Shown in pieces: positions 1 to 6,805 of a stretch of 9,420 bases of DNA. The position numbers and the translations under genes are program-made. Numbering within the stretch: position 1 is the first letter of the stretch; every line of letters begins with the position of its first letter. The notes under the pieces are model-generated. The model saw nothing but the letters and a program-made list of their open reading frames with translations. It had not been told where the DNA came from and did no database searches. Origin of the DNA: Firmicutes bacterium UBA4881 (GTDB lineage: Bacteria; Bacillota; DTU065). Where the stretch lies: contig DHDH01000037.1 in assembly GCA_002399235.1 (NCBI GenBank), forward strand, positions 713 to 10,132, in the 5' to 3' direction.

Positions 1-2579
1 GCTCCAGCTTTAATCAAGTTTTCTAAGGAACGACTATCTAAACTTTCTTTATTCTTGGTGCAAAGGTCTAAAATGTCAACATAAGTGGCATTTTTTTTGA
101 TTTGTTCAGCAAGTCCCATACCCACTCCTTTAACTACCCCTAACCCCAAACGAATAGCACCATTTATAGTTCGATGCCAGGCTGAACTTTGGTTTACATC
201 CATAGGTAAAACCTTAAACTTTAATTCTCGTCTTATATGCTCTAGATAAGCAGCTGTCTTGTCGGAGTTATCGATAACACTGTTTAAAAGTGCAGTCATA
301 AACTCTACTGGAAAATGAGCTTTCAAGTACGCTGTTTCGTATGCTATTAGTGCATAAGCTGCACTATGAGCCTTATTAAAACAATAACTACCAAACCCCA
401 CGAACACGTCGTCCCAGAGTTTTGTGGCCTCTTCTTCACTAATCAAACCAAGATTTTTAGCTCCTGAAATAAATTTTTCTCGATGCTTATCCATTAGATC
501 TTTCTTCTTCTTAGCCACAGCTTTACGCAGTTCGTCACTTTCCCCTCTTGTATAACCAGCTAAGACCATAGCCGCTCTCATAAGCTGTTCTTGGTAGACC
601 CAAACCCCATAAGTTGATTTAAGGATTGGTTCTAAGGTTTGATGGAGGTATTTAGCTTCTTTCTGACCATGCTTACAAGCAACAAAATCATCCACCATGC
701 CACTTTCTAGTGGTCCTGGTCTATACAAGGCTAAAAGAGCAATGATATCTTCGAACTCAGTAGGTTTTAAACGTCTACATAAATTCCGCATACCATCCGA
801 TTCTAACTGAAAAACGCCTAATGTATCTCCATCTTGTAAAAGTTTATAGGTCTCCGGATCATCTAGAGGCAAAGATGTTAGATCAATCTTTATAGGTAGC
901 ATTTGGATAGTATCATCAATAATAGTTAAATTTCTAAGCCCTAAAAAGTCCATCTTCAAAAGCCCACGCTCTTCGGTTGCTTCCATATCTGTTTGCACAG
1001 CATAAGTGCTTTCTGCGGCACGGTAGATCGGCACATATTGATCAATTGGCTTAGGTGTTATCACTACACCTGCAGCATGTAGTGATGCATGTCGGGCATG
1101 ACCTTCTAATCCTTTAGCATACTCGACAACTCGGGCTATTTGCTCATCGTTTTTACATAACTCACCTAATTCGCCTTCTAAAGCTTTATCAATAGTCATA
1201 CCTAACCCATTAGGAATCGACTTAGCAATGCGGTCACCAAGACTATAGGGTAATCCCAAAACCCGAACGATATCCCGTACAACACCTCTAGCTCCAAAAG
1301 TACCAAAAGTGACTATTTGACCTACATGGTCTTCACCATATTTATCTTTAACATAGTTGATTACTTCCTGTCTTCTCCGTTGACAGATATCTACATCAAT
1401 ATCAGGCATACCAATTCTATCTGGATTAAGGAAACGTTCGAACAAGAGATCGTACTTTAAAGGATCAATCTCAGTTATACCTAAAAGATAAGCTACGATA
1501 GATCCTGCAGCAGAACCTCTCCCTGGACCGACAGGAATGCCATTATTTTTGGCCCAGCTAATAAAATCGCTCACGATTAAAAAATAAGCTTCATAACCCA
1601 TCTGCTCAATAACTTCTACTTCAAACTTTGTACGTTCATTAACTTCCTGAGGTGGGTTGGCTCCAAATCTCCTAATTAACCCTTCTTTTACCTGCTCTAG
1701 GAAATAAGCATGTAAACTAATACCAGCTGGTACTGGAAACTGAGGTAAATGTAGTTCTCCAAAACTCATCTTAAAATTACATTTTTCAGCTATCTCTAAA
1801 CTATTTGTAATAGCTTGAGGAACTTCTCGAAATAGTTCCTGCATTTCAGCTGCTGTTTTGAAATAGTGTTCGTCAGAAAAGACTTCCTCAGCTCTAGTAG
1901 TGTATTCGTCGAGTGTAATTCCCCATTGCAAACAAAGGAGTACTCGATGTAATTCTGCTTGATTTCTCTCTGTATAATGAGAATCATTAGTAGCCACTAC
2001 AGGGATACCTGTAGCTTTACTAATCTCTATTAATTCGCGATTTACTATCTTCTGTTCAGCTATACCATGATCTTGAAGTTCAATGTAGTAATTTTCTTTG
2101 CCAAATAACTCAGCTCTTTTTAAAGCTTCTTCTCTGGCTTTATCTCTATAACCACTTAATATCCACTGGGCTTCGGCTCCTGCTAGACAAGCCGATTGAA
2201 AGATAATCCCCTGATGGTATTCTTCTAAATCTTCCCAGTAAATTTGGGGACGATAATAAAATTGCTTCTGTCCTAAGCTCACTAATTTAATTAAGTTTTG
2301 GTAACCCACTTCGTTTTGGGCCAAGGCAACCAAGTGATAGGGTCTCGGAACTTTATCACCTTTTTGGCCACGTGAAAGATACAGTTCACAACCACTAATA
2401 ACTTTTACGCCATATTTTGCACCTAGCTTATGAGCTTGCGTCTCTCTAAACATAGTGCCATGATCGGTAATAGCTACAGCTGGCTGGCCATCTCTAGCTG
2501 CTTTAGCGATTATATCTTGGACAGTACTCAGACCATCTTGTAAACTTCCGTCTGTATGAACATGAGTGTGAACAAACAT
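1..2579 (-). CDS. dnaE: DNA polymerase III alpha subunit, DnaE type (3' end outside window)
   Basis: Catalytic subunit of the replicative DNA polymerase (C-family), which extends DNA from primers at the fork. The first 859 codons are present and the reading frame is uninterrupted to the window edge. The N-terminus is a PHP domain beginning FVHTHVHTDGS. Its usual metal ligands look retained: H6 and H8, D39-H40 in AITDHG, E65 in GCE, H82, C131, H171 and D199/H201 in NDSHY. The palm follows, with GPGRGSAAGS (351-360) and PDIDVD (392-397), whose D393 and D395 match the E. coli catalytic aspartates D401 and D403. D544 in KMDFLGL matches the third, D555. Further family signatures are VYQEQLM (661-667) and FNKAHSAAYALIAY (734-747). 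The fingers end and the start of the helix-hairpin region are present; the OB fold and tail would lie outside. The start is ATG 2577-2579 with a weak site, AGGCGGG, about 9 bases upstream. The gene is DnaE rather than PolC because no exonuclease domain is inserted in the PHP region. Confidence 0.97.
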   Translation of the reverse strand, partial: MFVHTHVHTDGSLQDGLSTVQDIIAKAARDGQPAVAITDHGTMFRETQAHKLGAKYGVKVISGCELYLSRGQKGDKVPRPYHLVALAQNEVGYQNLIKLVSLGQKQFYYRPQIYWEDLEEYHQGIIFQSACLAGAEAQWILSGYRDKAREEALKRAELFGKENYYIELQDHGIAEQKIVNRELIEISKATGIPVVATNDSHYTERNQAELHRVLLCLQWGITLDEYTTRAEEVFSDEHYFKTAAEMQELFREVPQAITNSLEIAEKCNFKMSFGELHLPQFPVPAGISLHAYFLEQVKEGLIRRFGANPPQEVNERTKFEVEVIEQMGYEAYFLIVSDFISWAKNNGIPVGPGRGSAAGSIVAYLLGITEIDPLKYDLLFERFLNPDRIGMPDIDVDICQRRRQEVINYVKDKYGEDHVGQIVTFGTFGARGVVRDIVRVLGLPYSLGDRIAKSIPNGLGMTIDKALEGELGELCKNDEQIARVVEYAKGLEGHARHASLHAAGVVITPKPIDQYVPIYRAAESTYAVQTDMEATEERGLLKMDFLGLRNLTIIDDTIQMLPIKIDLTSLPLDDPETYKLLQDGDTLGVFQLESDGMRNLCRRLKPTEFEDIIALLALYRPGPLESGMVDDFVACKHGQKEAKYLHQTLEPILKSTYGVWVYQEQLMRAAMVLAGYTRGESDELRKAVAKKKKDLMDKHREKFISGAKNLGLISEEEATKLWDDVFVGFGSYCFNKAHSAAYALIAYETAYLKAHFPVEFMTALLNSVIDNSDKTAAYLEHIRRELKFKVLPMDVNQSSAWHRTINGAIRLGLGVVKGVGMGLAEQIKKNATYVDILDLCTKNKESLDSRSLENLIKAG

Positions 2580-2748
2580 TACTGTTCCCGCCTTTATAAT
2601 TAGCTTATTATCTTAAGATATTTAACTTATAGGCGCATAAAACCTGCTTACTTAACGAGAAAGATTCCTACTAAAAAATCTAGCTAGCATTTGTTCATTG
2701 GCTTCTCCCAGTTTACCCAGGAAATATGTATAGGTAATTGATATAATT
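2580..2748. other. intergenic region upstream of dnaE
   Basis: This AT-rich gap must hold the dnaE leader and promoter, but I find no convincing -35/-10 pair. A TATAAG with a poor TTAAGT 18 bases upstream is the best I see on the minus strand. It contains a perfect 12-base palindrome, TATCTTAAGATA (2609-2620), which may be an operator or chance. On the minus strand a 35-codon open stretch (2759-2652) has no start codon near its beginning and reads like the tail of a protein (it contains FLGKLGEANEQMLARFF). It may be the remnant of a lost gene. Confidence 0.4.
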
Positions 2749-2774
2749 AAAGAGGCTGTTTAGACAGCCTCTTT
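2749..2774 (-). terminator. Rho-independent terminator after the DUF4855 gene
   Basis: There is a perfect 11-base-pair hairpin, AAAGAGGCTGT paired with ACAGCCTCTTT around a 4-base loop (2760-2763). It begins about 11 bases past the stop codon of the minus-strand gene ending at 2786. On the minus strand the stem runs into TTTAATTATAT, a usable U-rich tail. The A-rich and T-rich ends make it potentially bidirectional, but no plus-strand gene ends here. It should isolate dnaE from the genes upstream of it. Confidence 0.88.
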
Positions 2775-2785
2775 CTTTAACTAAC

Positions 2786-4417
2786 TTAATAGTTATATTG
2801 CGTTTTTGCACCCAGTGGTTCGTCAAAGTCACCTTTAACATAATCATAGACCATATCGTATAATTCTCTAGCATCAGGACTGGAACTTAAAGCAGCTTGC
2901 GAGAAGACAAAAGCATCTTGGTAATAACCATGAACTGCTTCAGTTCTATAACCATAAGTTACGCCAGCCCGTAGATAGTTAATAAAACGTTCCCGTCTTG
3001 ATCTGTCGCTAAATACCCGACCATCTGCTTCTATCTCAATACCTTGACCATAAGTTTGTGCTTGACGAGTCACATCAGAAAATCTACTAATGGCCGCATC
3101 ACCAAACATATAGTTTGGCTGATGAATACACAGATCAAAGCCTAGTGACTCCCAATCTTTATGACCAGAGGCGTTAAACCAAGGAATCCAAGATAATTTA
3201 AGATCTTTTTCATGTAGATAGTCTGAAACTTTACGAATTAAATCTGCTTCGCCAGGTATCTCATAGTGAATCATCTCTTCAAGCCAATAAAAACCTACCA
3301 GTTCTATATTTTCAAATTCAGCAGCCTTAAAACGCTCGGTTACTTGGTCTATATACCATTTTACTGCTCGGAAACGATGATCCGTAGCTTTTGAGGCATC
3401 TTGCCAGGAGAAATTGAGGGAACCAGTCCCGTCAACATCACCAAAGTTTTTAATTTCTGCCATCGGATTGGGTATCATAATATATACTTTACCTTTTTGT
3501 TTAAGATCTAAGCTGTTCTTGCCAATCTCATATGCTCTTTCGAAACCTGCTAGCTGTCTATTCTCTTCGTAAAGGGAGTCAATAAACCATTGCCATTCAT
3601 CTTTAGCAGCTGGAGTTCCTCTTGAAGGTGCATCGAAAGCAGTTCCATTAGGTCCAACCAAAGCTAAGAATAGAAATGAATCAAAGAACCAATCGTATAT
3701 TGGCAACTCTGCTCCATCTAACTTGCCCATGTACGTTACATAGGGAAGTGCATCTAATCCAGACCAACTAAGTCCATAGTTTGTATAGATTAGCATTAGA
3801 TCGTTGACACCGCCACTACGTGGGTCGCCCTTCGGGTAGTATCCTGAAGTCTTTGTAATCTTAGTTTCATCTTCAGTGCCTTTAATACTAAATTCACTAG
3901 CTGTAAACTTAGTATTCTCTGCCCACAGGCTGATGCCACCACTCTTATATTTAATACTGCTAGCTTCAATTATCATCTTATCATTTAGGAAAACAGTAAA
4001 TTCATTTTCTACAACTTTGAGTCCTATCTTAGCTACTTCACCAGCTTTAATGCCAACATCAGCCATCCCTAATTCCCGCCAATTCCCTAAGTTGCCATCA
4101 AAGCGATTAAGAGAGATTTTATCCTCTTGGATGTGGAGGCCATATGTTAAAAAAGGAGCAGATGTTCGGAAGTAGATTCTTACTGCACCATCTTCACCAT
4201 ACTCTTCAGGTTTAATTTTTAACGATAACTCATAATCCGTCCAAGTCTCGTTTCCTAGTTTAGCCTCAGCCCACCCAAGTCTTGGCCAAGCTATAGTTTC
4301 CGATGTTCTAACCCAATCTTTTTGTTGCAAAAACCAATTATCAAAGCCTGTAGTCTCAAATGTAGCACTAGCTAAACTGCTTAGTAATACTAATAATACC
4401 AAAATTATTCTAATCAA
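2786..4417 (-). CDS. secreted DUF4855 family protein with N-terminal jelly-roll domain
   Basis: A 543-residue exported protein, probably acting on or binding extracellular or cell-wall polysaccharide. Residues 1-18 (MIRIILVLLVLLSSLASA) are a signal peptide with a likely ASA/TF cleavage site. Residues ~20-180 resemble the concanavalin-like fold found in the DUF1080/LamG group: TWTDYELSLKI, YGLHIQEDKISLNRFDG, FTVFLNDK, SGGISLWAE. Residues ~190-530 resemble DUF4855, with NDLMLIYTNYG, LDALPYVTYMG, FFDSFLFLALVG, ELVGFYWLEEMIHYE and GIEIEADGRVF. The paired acids E380/E381 after FYWL and E461/E463 in IEIEAD lie where a TIM-barrel glycosidase would place its acid/base and nucleophile; this is inference, since no activity is established to my knowledge. 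The frame opens 15 bases further upstream at a TTG (4432), but that TTG overlaps the GAGGTGG ribosome binding site (4424-4430). The TTG at 4415-4417, 6 bases after it, fits much better. It follows the mosaic regulator gene without a terminator and ends at a strong one. Confidence 0.85.
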   Translation of the reverse strand: MIRIILVLLVLLSSLASATFETTGFDNWFLQQKDWVRTSETIAWPRLGWAEAKLGNETWTDYELSLKIKPEEYGEDGAVRIYFRTSAPFLTYGLHIQEDKISLNRFDGNLGNWRELGMADVGIKAGEVAKIGLKVVENEFTVFLNDKMIIEASSIKYKSGGISLWAENTKFTASEFSIKGTEDETKITKTSGYYPKGDPRSGGVNDLMLIYTNYGLSWSGLDALPYVTYMGKLDGAELPIYDWFFDSFLFLALVGPNGTAFDAPSRGTPAAKDEWQWFIDSLYEENRQLAGFERAYEIGKNSLDLKQKGKVYIMIPNPMAEIKNFGDVDGTGSLNFSWQDASKATDHRFRAVKWYIDQVTERFKAAEFENIELVGFYWLEEMIHYEIPGEADLIRKVSDYLHEKDLKLSWIPWFNASGHKDWESLGFDLCIHQPNYMFGDAAISRFSDVTRQAQTYGQGIEIEADGRVFSDRSRRERFINYLRAGVTYGYRTEAVHGYYQDAFVFSQAALSSSPDARELYDMVYDYVKGDFDEPLGAKTQYNY

Positions 4418-4423
4418 AATCCA

Positions 4424-4430
4424 CCACCTC
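4424..4430 (-). promoter_or_regulatory. ribosome binding site that fixes the DUF4855 gene start
   Basis: GAGGTGG on the minus strand ends 6 bases before TTG 4417-4415. It overlaps the more upstream in-frame TTG (4432-4430), so that codon cannot use it. Starting at 4417 also removes an odd MRWWIL prefix and leaves a standard signal peptide. Confidence 0.75.
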
Positions 4431-4530
4431 AACTAATTTTTTCTCCAAAAATACCTTATTACCTTTTTTTCAGTGAAACAAATTAATAAGCCATACTATG
4501 ATAGTCGGGCCTTTAATCTTTTTTTGGTTG

Positions 4531-6264
4531 CTATCCCTCAACTAAAGCATAAGTACCAGTACCGACACGTATAAACAGAGGGGACGAGCCTAAAACAACT
4601 TGAATTGATTTAGCTGAGTATTGTGCTTCTTTAGGTAGCATAGCATTAATAATTTGCGTTATTTCTTTATAATGGGCAGGACGCCCTAAACTCTTTAGTA
4701 CATCCTGTACATAATCGGTTCTATTTTTTGGCATATAAAAATCCCACTCAGCCAATGAATAATAACCATTTTTATTGAGATTAATCGATTTGCTGTATTT
4801 GAGGCAGGCTGCAATTAGGTTACTAGGAGCATTTATGTTTTTTCTCACTAAAGCATCTATGACCAATTCTTGTAACACTTTATCGTAAATTGCGTGCCTT
4901 CTTTGGTATAAAATATCTCTAGCAGTTGATTGGATCATAATTACTAATTCCCGGTCAATATTAGATAAAGCCCAAAGCCCTTCGTTTACCTCATAAGCTT
5001 CAGATAATGCTATTATAACTGGAACCACGTTAGCAGCATTTAAATTACCTGCAGGCACTTTCGCTAATAAGAGGGAACTTAGTTCACCAATACACAACAC
5101 GCCTCCATTGGCTTTTAAGATATCCTCTACAATATTTAATAAAGGTTTAGCTGCTAATCGATTAGTTGGCGAATACATCTTTTTCTTAGCAGCTTTTTCT
5201 ATCTGTCTTACCCGTTCACGAGAAAGATTATAATCTTTTGCAATGTTCTCAAGGGTTTCTGTATGAACAGAATAAAAGCCTAACCGGCGGTTAAGAACAT
5301 CTTTTTGTCTTCGAGACAGTGGTTTTTGCAAAATAGCTAAATAATCTTCTAAAGATCCAACTTCAATATCTTCGGACTGCGAATTATAGCTTTGAAATCT
5401 CTTTAACTCCTCTTCAATATCATAAACAGTACGTTCGCCAATATTTTTCAAGGCATAAAAGTCCTGCCTTTTAAGGTCAATGATTTCATCTATGTACATA
5501 AAGCCACTTTCTTTTAAAGCATTTAATGCACGTGTTGTAAGATCTAAAGAATCTATTAATACTCGTTTCTCCCCTAGTTGCTGAGTTCGGTTGACTTTAG
5601 GCCGAGTAAGACAACTTATAATTTCTAAATTAGCAACCTCTTTTATTTGGGTAACTATTTTATCTAAAGAACATTGTCCAACACCTCGGAGATCACTAAT
5701 CTCTTCTATAGTCATATCTTTTAATTGGCTAACGTAAAGAATATTATTACGTCTTAAAGCGTTAAGTGCTCGGTTACCCAATTCGAGATTCTCAATTGCT
5801 AGATCTTGTATTTGGTCTTTTTCCGCATAATACATACTTAAGGAGCGAATAATATGCTGAACCGTGCTTTTACCGACACCCTTTATTTTCAGTAAATTTT
5901 CAACCCCGAAAGCTTCTAAGTCTCCGAACGTCAAAATGTTGGCTTTCTTTAGGCCTTGTATAGCTCTTGGTCCAAAATTCAGAACTTTAATATTTATATC
6001 TCTATCCTCGGTTCGCACTTTTATTTGGTCTTGATTAGAAAATGTCAAACCTTTTTTATAAGATGTGATGAAACGGTAAATCTCAGCGGCGGTAACTTGT
6101 CCCAGTTTAGGAATAAGTAAGAGTTCTTCCCAACTAAGTTCCTGTAATTTATCGTAAGTATCAATACCAGCTTGTTTCAAAGCATTAACAGCACGTACCG
6201 ATAGGCCTAAGTTGCCTACAGAAACTGTGTTTTGAACAGGCATCGATACTAAATTATCAGCCAT
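4531..6264 (-). CDS. mosaic regulator: four alpha-CTD repeats, sigma-70 region 4, winged helices ending in HARE-HTH
   Basis: A 577-residue cytoplasmic protein built from RNA polymerase accessory modules; it probably binds promoter DNA and/or RNA polymerase. Four helix-hairpin repeats resembling the alpha-subunit C-terminal domain lie at about 19-66, 95-141, 159-206 and 239-286. Each starts with a form of LxxRAxNALKxxxI and ends near a GxGxxxxxEI hairpin. The arginine equivalent to E. coli alpha R265 is kept in all four (R24, R100, R165, R245). Repeat 4 also keeps partners for N294 and K298 (N274, R278). Residues ~312-363 are a sigma-70 region-4 helix-turn-helix: LSRRQKDVLNRRLG, then LENIAKDYNLSRERVRQIEKAA. 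The C-terminus (~516-577) matches the HARE-HTH of the RNA polymerase delta subunit: VQDVLKSLGRPAHYKEI and RVGTGTYALVEG. Two further segments (~374-434, ~461-506) end similarly (GLWALS, GYYSLAEW) and may be degenerate copies. There is no sigma region 2, so it is not a complete sigma factor. ATG 6264 is chosen over TTG 6273, which abuts the ribosome binding site. The physiological role is unknown. Confidence 0.88.
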   Translation of the reverse strand: MADNLVSMPVQNTVSVGNLGLSVRAVNALKQAGIDTYDKLQELSWEELLLIPKLGQVTAAEIYRFITSYKKGLTFSNQDQIKVRTEDRDINIKVLNFGPRAIQGLKKANILTFGDLEAFGVENLLKIKGVGKSTVQHIIRSLSMYYAEKDQIQDLAIENLELGNRALNALRRNNILYVSQLKDMTIEEISDLRGVGQCSLDKIVTQIKEVANLEIISCLTRPKVNRTQQLGEKRVLIDSLDLTTRALNALKESGFMYIDEIIDLKRQDFYALKNIGERTVYDIEEELKRFQSYNSQSEDIEVGSLEDYLAILQKPLSRRQKDVLNRRLGFYSVHTETLENIAKDYNLSRERVRQIEKAAKKKMYSPTNRLAAKPLLNIVEDILKANGGVLCIGELSSLLLAKVPAGNLNAANVVPVIIALSEAYEVNEGLWALSNIDRELVIMIQSTARDILYQRRHAIYDKVLQELVIDALVRKNINAPSNLIAACLKYSKSINLNKNGYYSLAEWDFYMPKNRTDYVQDVLKSLGRPAHYKEITQIINAMLPKEAQYSAKSIQVVLGSSPLFIRVGTGTYALVEG

Positions 6265-6273
6265 AATATTCAA

Positions 6274-6280
6274 CCACCTT
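6274..6280 (-). promoter_or_regulatory. ribosome binding site that fixes the mosaic regulator start
   Basis: AAGGTGG on the minus strand sits 9 bases before ATG 6264-6262 and directly abuts the alternative TTG 6273-6271. Normal spacing therefore selects the ATG, giving MADNLVSMP as the N-terminus. Confidence 0.75.
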
Positions 6281-6337
6281 TTTATTCTATAGGAAACTTA
6301 GACTTTTCTCCAGCTTCTCTTAGCTTTTAATTTCTCT

Positions 6338-6352
6338 AATAATTAAATTATT
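6338..6352. repeat. AT-only inverted repeat between divergent genes
   Basis: AATAATT-A-AATTATT is a perfect 7+7 inverted repeat with a one-base centre, in the gap between the mosaic regulator (minus) and the NifU-like gene (plus). It lies about 75 bases upstream of the regulator start and 56 bases upstream of the NifU-like -35 box. It could be an operator or simply an AT-rich promoter element. I could not assign a confident promoter to the regulator here. Confidence 0.4.
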
Positions 6353-6407
6353 CCTCTTTCTCACAATACCGCTAAAATAGTTACACAGAAAAGCTGTCCT
6401 CCTTATC

Positions 6408-6436
6408 TTGACAAATCCGAGCAAACTACTTAGAAT
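6408..6436 (+). promoter_or_regulatory. sigma-A promoter of the NifU-like gene
   Basis: A perfect -35 box TTGACA (6408-6413) is followed after exactly 17 bases by the near-consensus -10 box TAGAAT (6431-6436, five of six matches). Transcription should begin near 6443, giving a 5' leader of about 79 bases before the ATG at 6522. This is among the best promoters in the window and implies strong basal expression. Confidence 0.8.
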
Positions 6437-6476
6437 AAAACCAGAATCCGTACCTGAGCGGTTCTCGCCCCTCTCT

Positions 6477-6512
6477 GGGACGTTCATATCAGGGAACATA
6501 TCCCGAGGAGGT
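6477..6512 (+). promoter_or_regulatory. leader hairpin and ribosome binding site of the NifU-like gene
   Basis: In the leader, GGGA (6477-6480) and GTTC (6482-6485) can pair with TCCC (6501-6504) and GAAC (6494-6497), forming an interrupted 8-pair hairpin. A smaller alternative pairs GGGA (6492-6495) with the same TCCC. The hairpin ends directly against the strong ribosome binding site GAGGAGGT (6505-6512), 9 bases before the ATG. The two mutually exclusive folds next to the site could tune translation, but this is inferred from pairing by eye and no known riboswitch class is recognised. Confidence 0.4.
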
Positions 6513-6521
6513 TTCTTCTTA

Positions 6522-6743
6522 ATGAAAGAAAAAGTAGCAGCTGTTTTGGATAAAATTCGTCCCAGCTTGCAAGCTGATGGTGGCGATGTTGTTCTTGTAG
6601 ATGTAACCGACGATGGCATAGTTAAAGTACGCCTCACTGGTGCTTGCTCTGGTTGCCCTATGTCCACCATTACTCTCAAAAATGGTATTGAGCGTATTCT
6701 TAAAAAAGAGATTCCCGAGGTTCAATCTGTGCAATCAGTCTGA
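6522..6743 (+). CDS. stand-alone NifU C-terminal domain protein (Fe-S cluster carrier)
   Basis: A 73-residue protein of the NifU C-terminal / Nfu family, which assembles or carries Fe-S clusters in the cytoplasm and passes them to apo-proteins. It shows the family core LDKIRPSLQADGGDVVLV (9-26), then VKVRLTGACSGCPMSTITL with the cluster-binding pair C42-x-x-C45, and a final helix NGIERILKKEIPEV. The N-terminal IscU-like scaffold and central ferredoxin-like domain of full NifU are absent, as is usual for this short class. The frame is open back to 6408, but the upstream part contains the promoter and leader. ATG 6522, 9 bases after GAGGAGGT, is therefore the start. It is divergent from the mosaic regulator and convergent with the feo operon, with which it shares a terminator. 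The link between cluster trafficking and iron uptake is suggestive only. Confidence 0.93.
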   Translation: MKEKVAAVLDKIRPSLQADGGDVVLVDVTDDGIVKVRLTGACSGCPMSTITLKNGIERILKKEIPEVQSVQSV

Positions 6744-6771
6744 CGGTAGTTACCTTTTTTAAGAAATAAAA

Positions 6772-6805
6772 CCCTGTAGAGCTTAATCTACAGGGCTTTT
6801 TGTTT
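6772..6805. terminator. bidirectional terminator shared by the NifU-like gene and the feo operon
   Basis: CCCTGTAGA (6772-6780) pairs perfectly with TCTACAGGG (6787-6795) around the 6-base loop GCTTAA. On the plus strand it is followed by CTTTTTGTTT and ends the NifU-like transcript. On the minus strand it is followed by TTTTATTT and ends the feoA-feoB-CxxC transcript. The stop codon of the minus-strand CxxC gene (6788-6790) lies inside the stem, so coding sequence and terminator overlap. Confidence 0.9.

Noticed and set aside
1796..1987. Minus-strand 63-codon frame inside dnaE
   Set aside because: It is out of frame within dnaE, whose own frame is continuous and carries all family motifs.
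3876..4175. Plus-strand open frame of 99 codons opposite the DUF4855 gene
   Set aside because: It lies entirely antisense to a well-supported coding region, has no family resemblance and no ribosome binding site.
4531..6264. Mosaic protein as an alternative sigma factor
   Set aside because: Only region 4 is visible; no region 2 or 3 motifs for core binding or -10 melting are present.
6408..6521. N-terminal extension of the NifU-like protein by 38 codons
   Set aside because: The region contains the -35, -10 and leader of the gene, and the ATG at 6522 has an ideal ribosome binding site. The 111-residue version would start at the TTG of the -35 box.
6320..6679. Minus-strand open frame of 119 codons across the NifU-like promoter and gene
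   Set aside because: It is antisense to the NifU-like gene and its promoter; the sequence is low in complexity and unlike any protein family. The same applies to the overlapping minus-strand frame 6519-6734.
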